Source: an uncultured cyanobacterium
GTDB lineage: Bacteria > Cyanobacteriota > Cyanobacteriia > PCC-6307 > Cyanobiaceae
Direction of reading: 5' to 3'
Assembly (NCBI GenBank): GCA_903862155.1
Contig: CAIOXF010000180.1
Span: 1-5,493, forward strand
Length of the DNA: 5,493 bases
The notes beneath the pieces are model-generated. The model saw nothing but the letters and a program-made list of their open reading frames with translations. It ran no database searches and was not told where the DNA came from. Made by a program: the position numbers and the translations under genes. Positions 4,262 to 5,493 of this stretch are shown here, in pieces. Each line of letters opens with the position of its first letter. Position 1 is the first letter of the stretch.

Positions 4262-5493
4262 GACCAGCGTCGCCAGCACCGGTTCTGCTGCTCAGCAATG
4301 GGCACGGTGAAGACCTCAGCGGCTCATTGCTGGCGACGGCCCTGATCAACCGGGGCATGGCCGTGGAGGCTTTGCCCCTGGTGGGCCATGGCGAGCCCTA
4401 CCGGCAGGCCGGCATCCCCGTGCTGGGGCGCACCCGCAGCTACAGCACCGGGGGCCTGGGGTACACGAGCTTTCTCGGCCAGCTCACTGAACTGCTCCAG
4501 GGCCAGCCGCTGTATTTCTTGCAGCGGCTGTGGCTGCTGCGCCGGCTGCGGCAACGGTTCGCGCTCGTGGTGGCCGTGGGCGACCTGCTGCCGGTGCTGG
4601 GGGCCTGGCTGAGCGGCGGCCCTGCCGCGGTGTATCTGGTGGCCTACTCGAGCCACTACGAAGGCAAGCTGCGGTTGCCCTGGCCCTGCGGCTGGCTGCT
4701 GCGCCGGCAACGGGTTCGAGCCGTATGGACCCGCGATGCCCTCACGGCCACTGATCTCCGCGAACAGCTGGGCCGGCCGGTGCAGTTTCTGGGCAATCCC
4801 TTCCTGGATCCGGTGGTGGCGCCGCCCGCGCCAGCGCTCGAACCGGCTTCAATCGCCGGCAAGCCCCAGCGGCTGGCGCTGCTGCCGGGCAGTCGGCTGC
4901 CGGAAGCCCTGCGCAACCTGGAGTTGATGCTGCGCCTGCTGGCCCTGCTACCGGAGCCCCTGCGCCGCCCCGAACGGCTGGAGGTGGACGCCGCCTTGGT
5001 GCGGGATCTCACCAGCGACAGCATTGAGAGCATGGCCCGGCCCCTGGGCTGGGAGCTACTACACGGCGAGGTGCTGCAGGGGCATGGGCTGGAGCTGCGG
5101 CTGGGATGGGGGCGCTTTGCCGCGATCCTGAACGGGGCCGATCTGGTGCTGTCGATGGCGGGCACAGCGGCGGAGCAGGCGGTGGGGCTGGCCAAACCGG
5201 TGTTGCAGCTGGCCGGCCGCGGCCCGCAGTTCACCGAAAACTTCGCCGAAGCCCAACGGCGCCTGCTGGGCCCCGGACTGTTCTGCGCACCCGGCCCAGC
5301 CGCCAGCCCAGACACCTTGAAGGCCAGCGCCCTCTTAGCGGCCCAGCTGCTGGAGGAACTGGCCGATCCGCAGCAGGCGGCAGCCCAGCAGCAGCGCCTC
5401 CAGATGGAAGCGGAGCGACGCATCGGCGCCCCCGGAGGCACCGCACGCATGGCGGAGGCGATCATGGCCCTGCTTGCACCCACCAGCCATGGC
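4258..5493 (+). CDS. Lipid-A-disaccharide synthase-related protein (cyanobacterial LpxB-like family), 3' end beyond window
   Basis: The frame is open for 412 codons to the last base, so the stop lies outside the window. Because G-G-T-A-R-M-A-E-A-I (393-402) resembles the family's end, little is probably missing. It looks like a GT-B glycosyltransferase related to LpxB. The N-terminal nucleotide-fold loop is LLLSNGHGEDLSG (10-22). A middle block is AVYLVAYSSHYEGK (123-136), and WTRDA and FLGNPFLDP follow. The C-terminal donor-binding half has LALLPGSR (206-213) and LVLSMAGTAAEQAVGLAKPV (296-315), where GTxxEQ corresponds to the LpxB SGTxxLE-type motif, then GPQFTENFAEAQ. From memory this matches the almost exclusively cyanobacterial family TIGR03492, of unknown function. 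No signal peptide is seen. The start is TTG at 4258, overlapping the TPR stop as TTGA; it gives M-R-P-A-S-P-A-P-V-L-L-L-S, no ATG/GTG lies nearby in frame, and the next internal ATG would remove the N-terminal motif. A true LpxB is unlikely but not excluded. Confidence 0.92.
   Translation, partial: MRPASPAPVLLLSNGHGEDLSGSLLATALINRGMAVEALPLVGHGEPYRQAGIPVLGRTRSYSTGGLGYTSFLGQLTELLQGQPLYFLQRLWLLRRLRQRFALVVAVGDLLPVLGAWLSGGPAAVYLVAYSSHYEGKLRLPWPCGWLLRRQRVRAVWTRDALTATDLREQLGRPVQFLGNPFLDPVVAPPAPALEPASIAGKPQRLALLPGSRLPEALRNLELMLRLLALLPEPLRRPERLEVDAALVRDLTSDSIESMARPLGWELLHGEVLQGHGLELRLGWGRFAAILNGADLVLSMAGTAAEQAVGLAKPVLQLAGRGPQFTENFAEAQRRLLGPGLFCAPGPAASPDTLKASALLAAQLLEELADPQQAAAQQQRLQMEAERRIGAPGGTARMAEAIMALLAPTSHG

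Noticed and set aside
4656..5483. Open frame of about 275 codons on the - strand under the LpxB-like gene.
   Set aside because: Composition is Ser/Arg/Ala-rich with no motifs, while the + strand frame has clear family blocks throughout.
1..5493. CRISPR array, tRNA/rRNA genes, transposase or phage genes, and GCGATCGC (HIP1) sites.
   Set aside because: I looked on both strands and saw no regular repeat-spacer structure, RNA gene, mobile-element gene or exact HIP1 octamer.

Overview
The window looks like a GC-rich picocyanobacterial chromosome of the marine or freshwater Synechococcus/Cyanobium type. This rests on a cyanobacterial-type zeta-carotene desaturase, a chloroplast/cyanobacterial-type IscA protein, and a lipid-A-disaccharide-synthase-like protein of a family that is, from memory, almost confined to cyanobacteria. 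By eye I found no copy of the GCGATCGC palindrome that is very frequent in many other cyanobacteria, which fits the alpha-picocyanobacterial clade. Genus and species cannot be fixed from this sequence alone.

Layout: (1) hemD, uroporphyrinogen-III synthase, on the + strand, cut at its 5' end by the window edge (to 772). (2) A three-gene - strand block read from right to left: crtQ/zds (3222 to 1729), an SRPBCC (START/COQ10-like) protein (1708 to 1268) and a small proline-rich lipoprotein (1305 to 784). The lipoprotein gene converges on hemD, leaving 11 bp between stop codons, and both stops lie in one perfect hairpin. (3) A 114-bp divergent intergenic region (3223-3336). (4) A + strand block: an IscA/SufA A-type Fe-S carrier (3337-3759), a TPR protein (3812-4261) and an LpxB-like glycosyltransferase-fold protein (4258 to beyond 5493). 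The last two overlap by 4 nt through a TTG start codon.

Functionally this is mostly housekeeping DNA for photosynthetic cofactors: tetrapyrrole synthesis (HemD), carotenoid desaturation (CrtQ) and Fe-S cluster delivery (IscA-type). Mixed in are three conserved but poorly understood genes: the SRPBCC protein downstream of crtQ, the lipoprotein, and the TPR/LpxB-like pair. Coding density is about 97%. I see no tRNA, rRNA, CRISPR array, insertion sequence or phage gene. Nothing here amounts to a clearly new defence or mobile system. The points most worth a second look are the crtQ-SRPBCC pairing, the PilP/GspC-like lipoprotein, and the translationally coupled TPR/LpxB-like pair.
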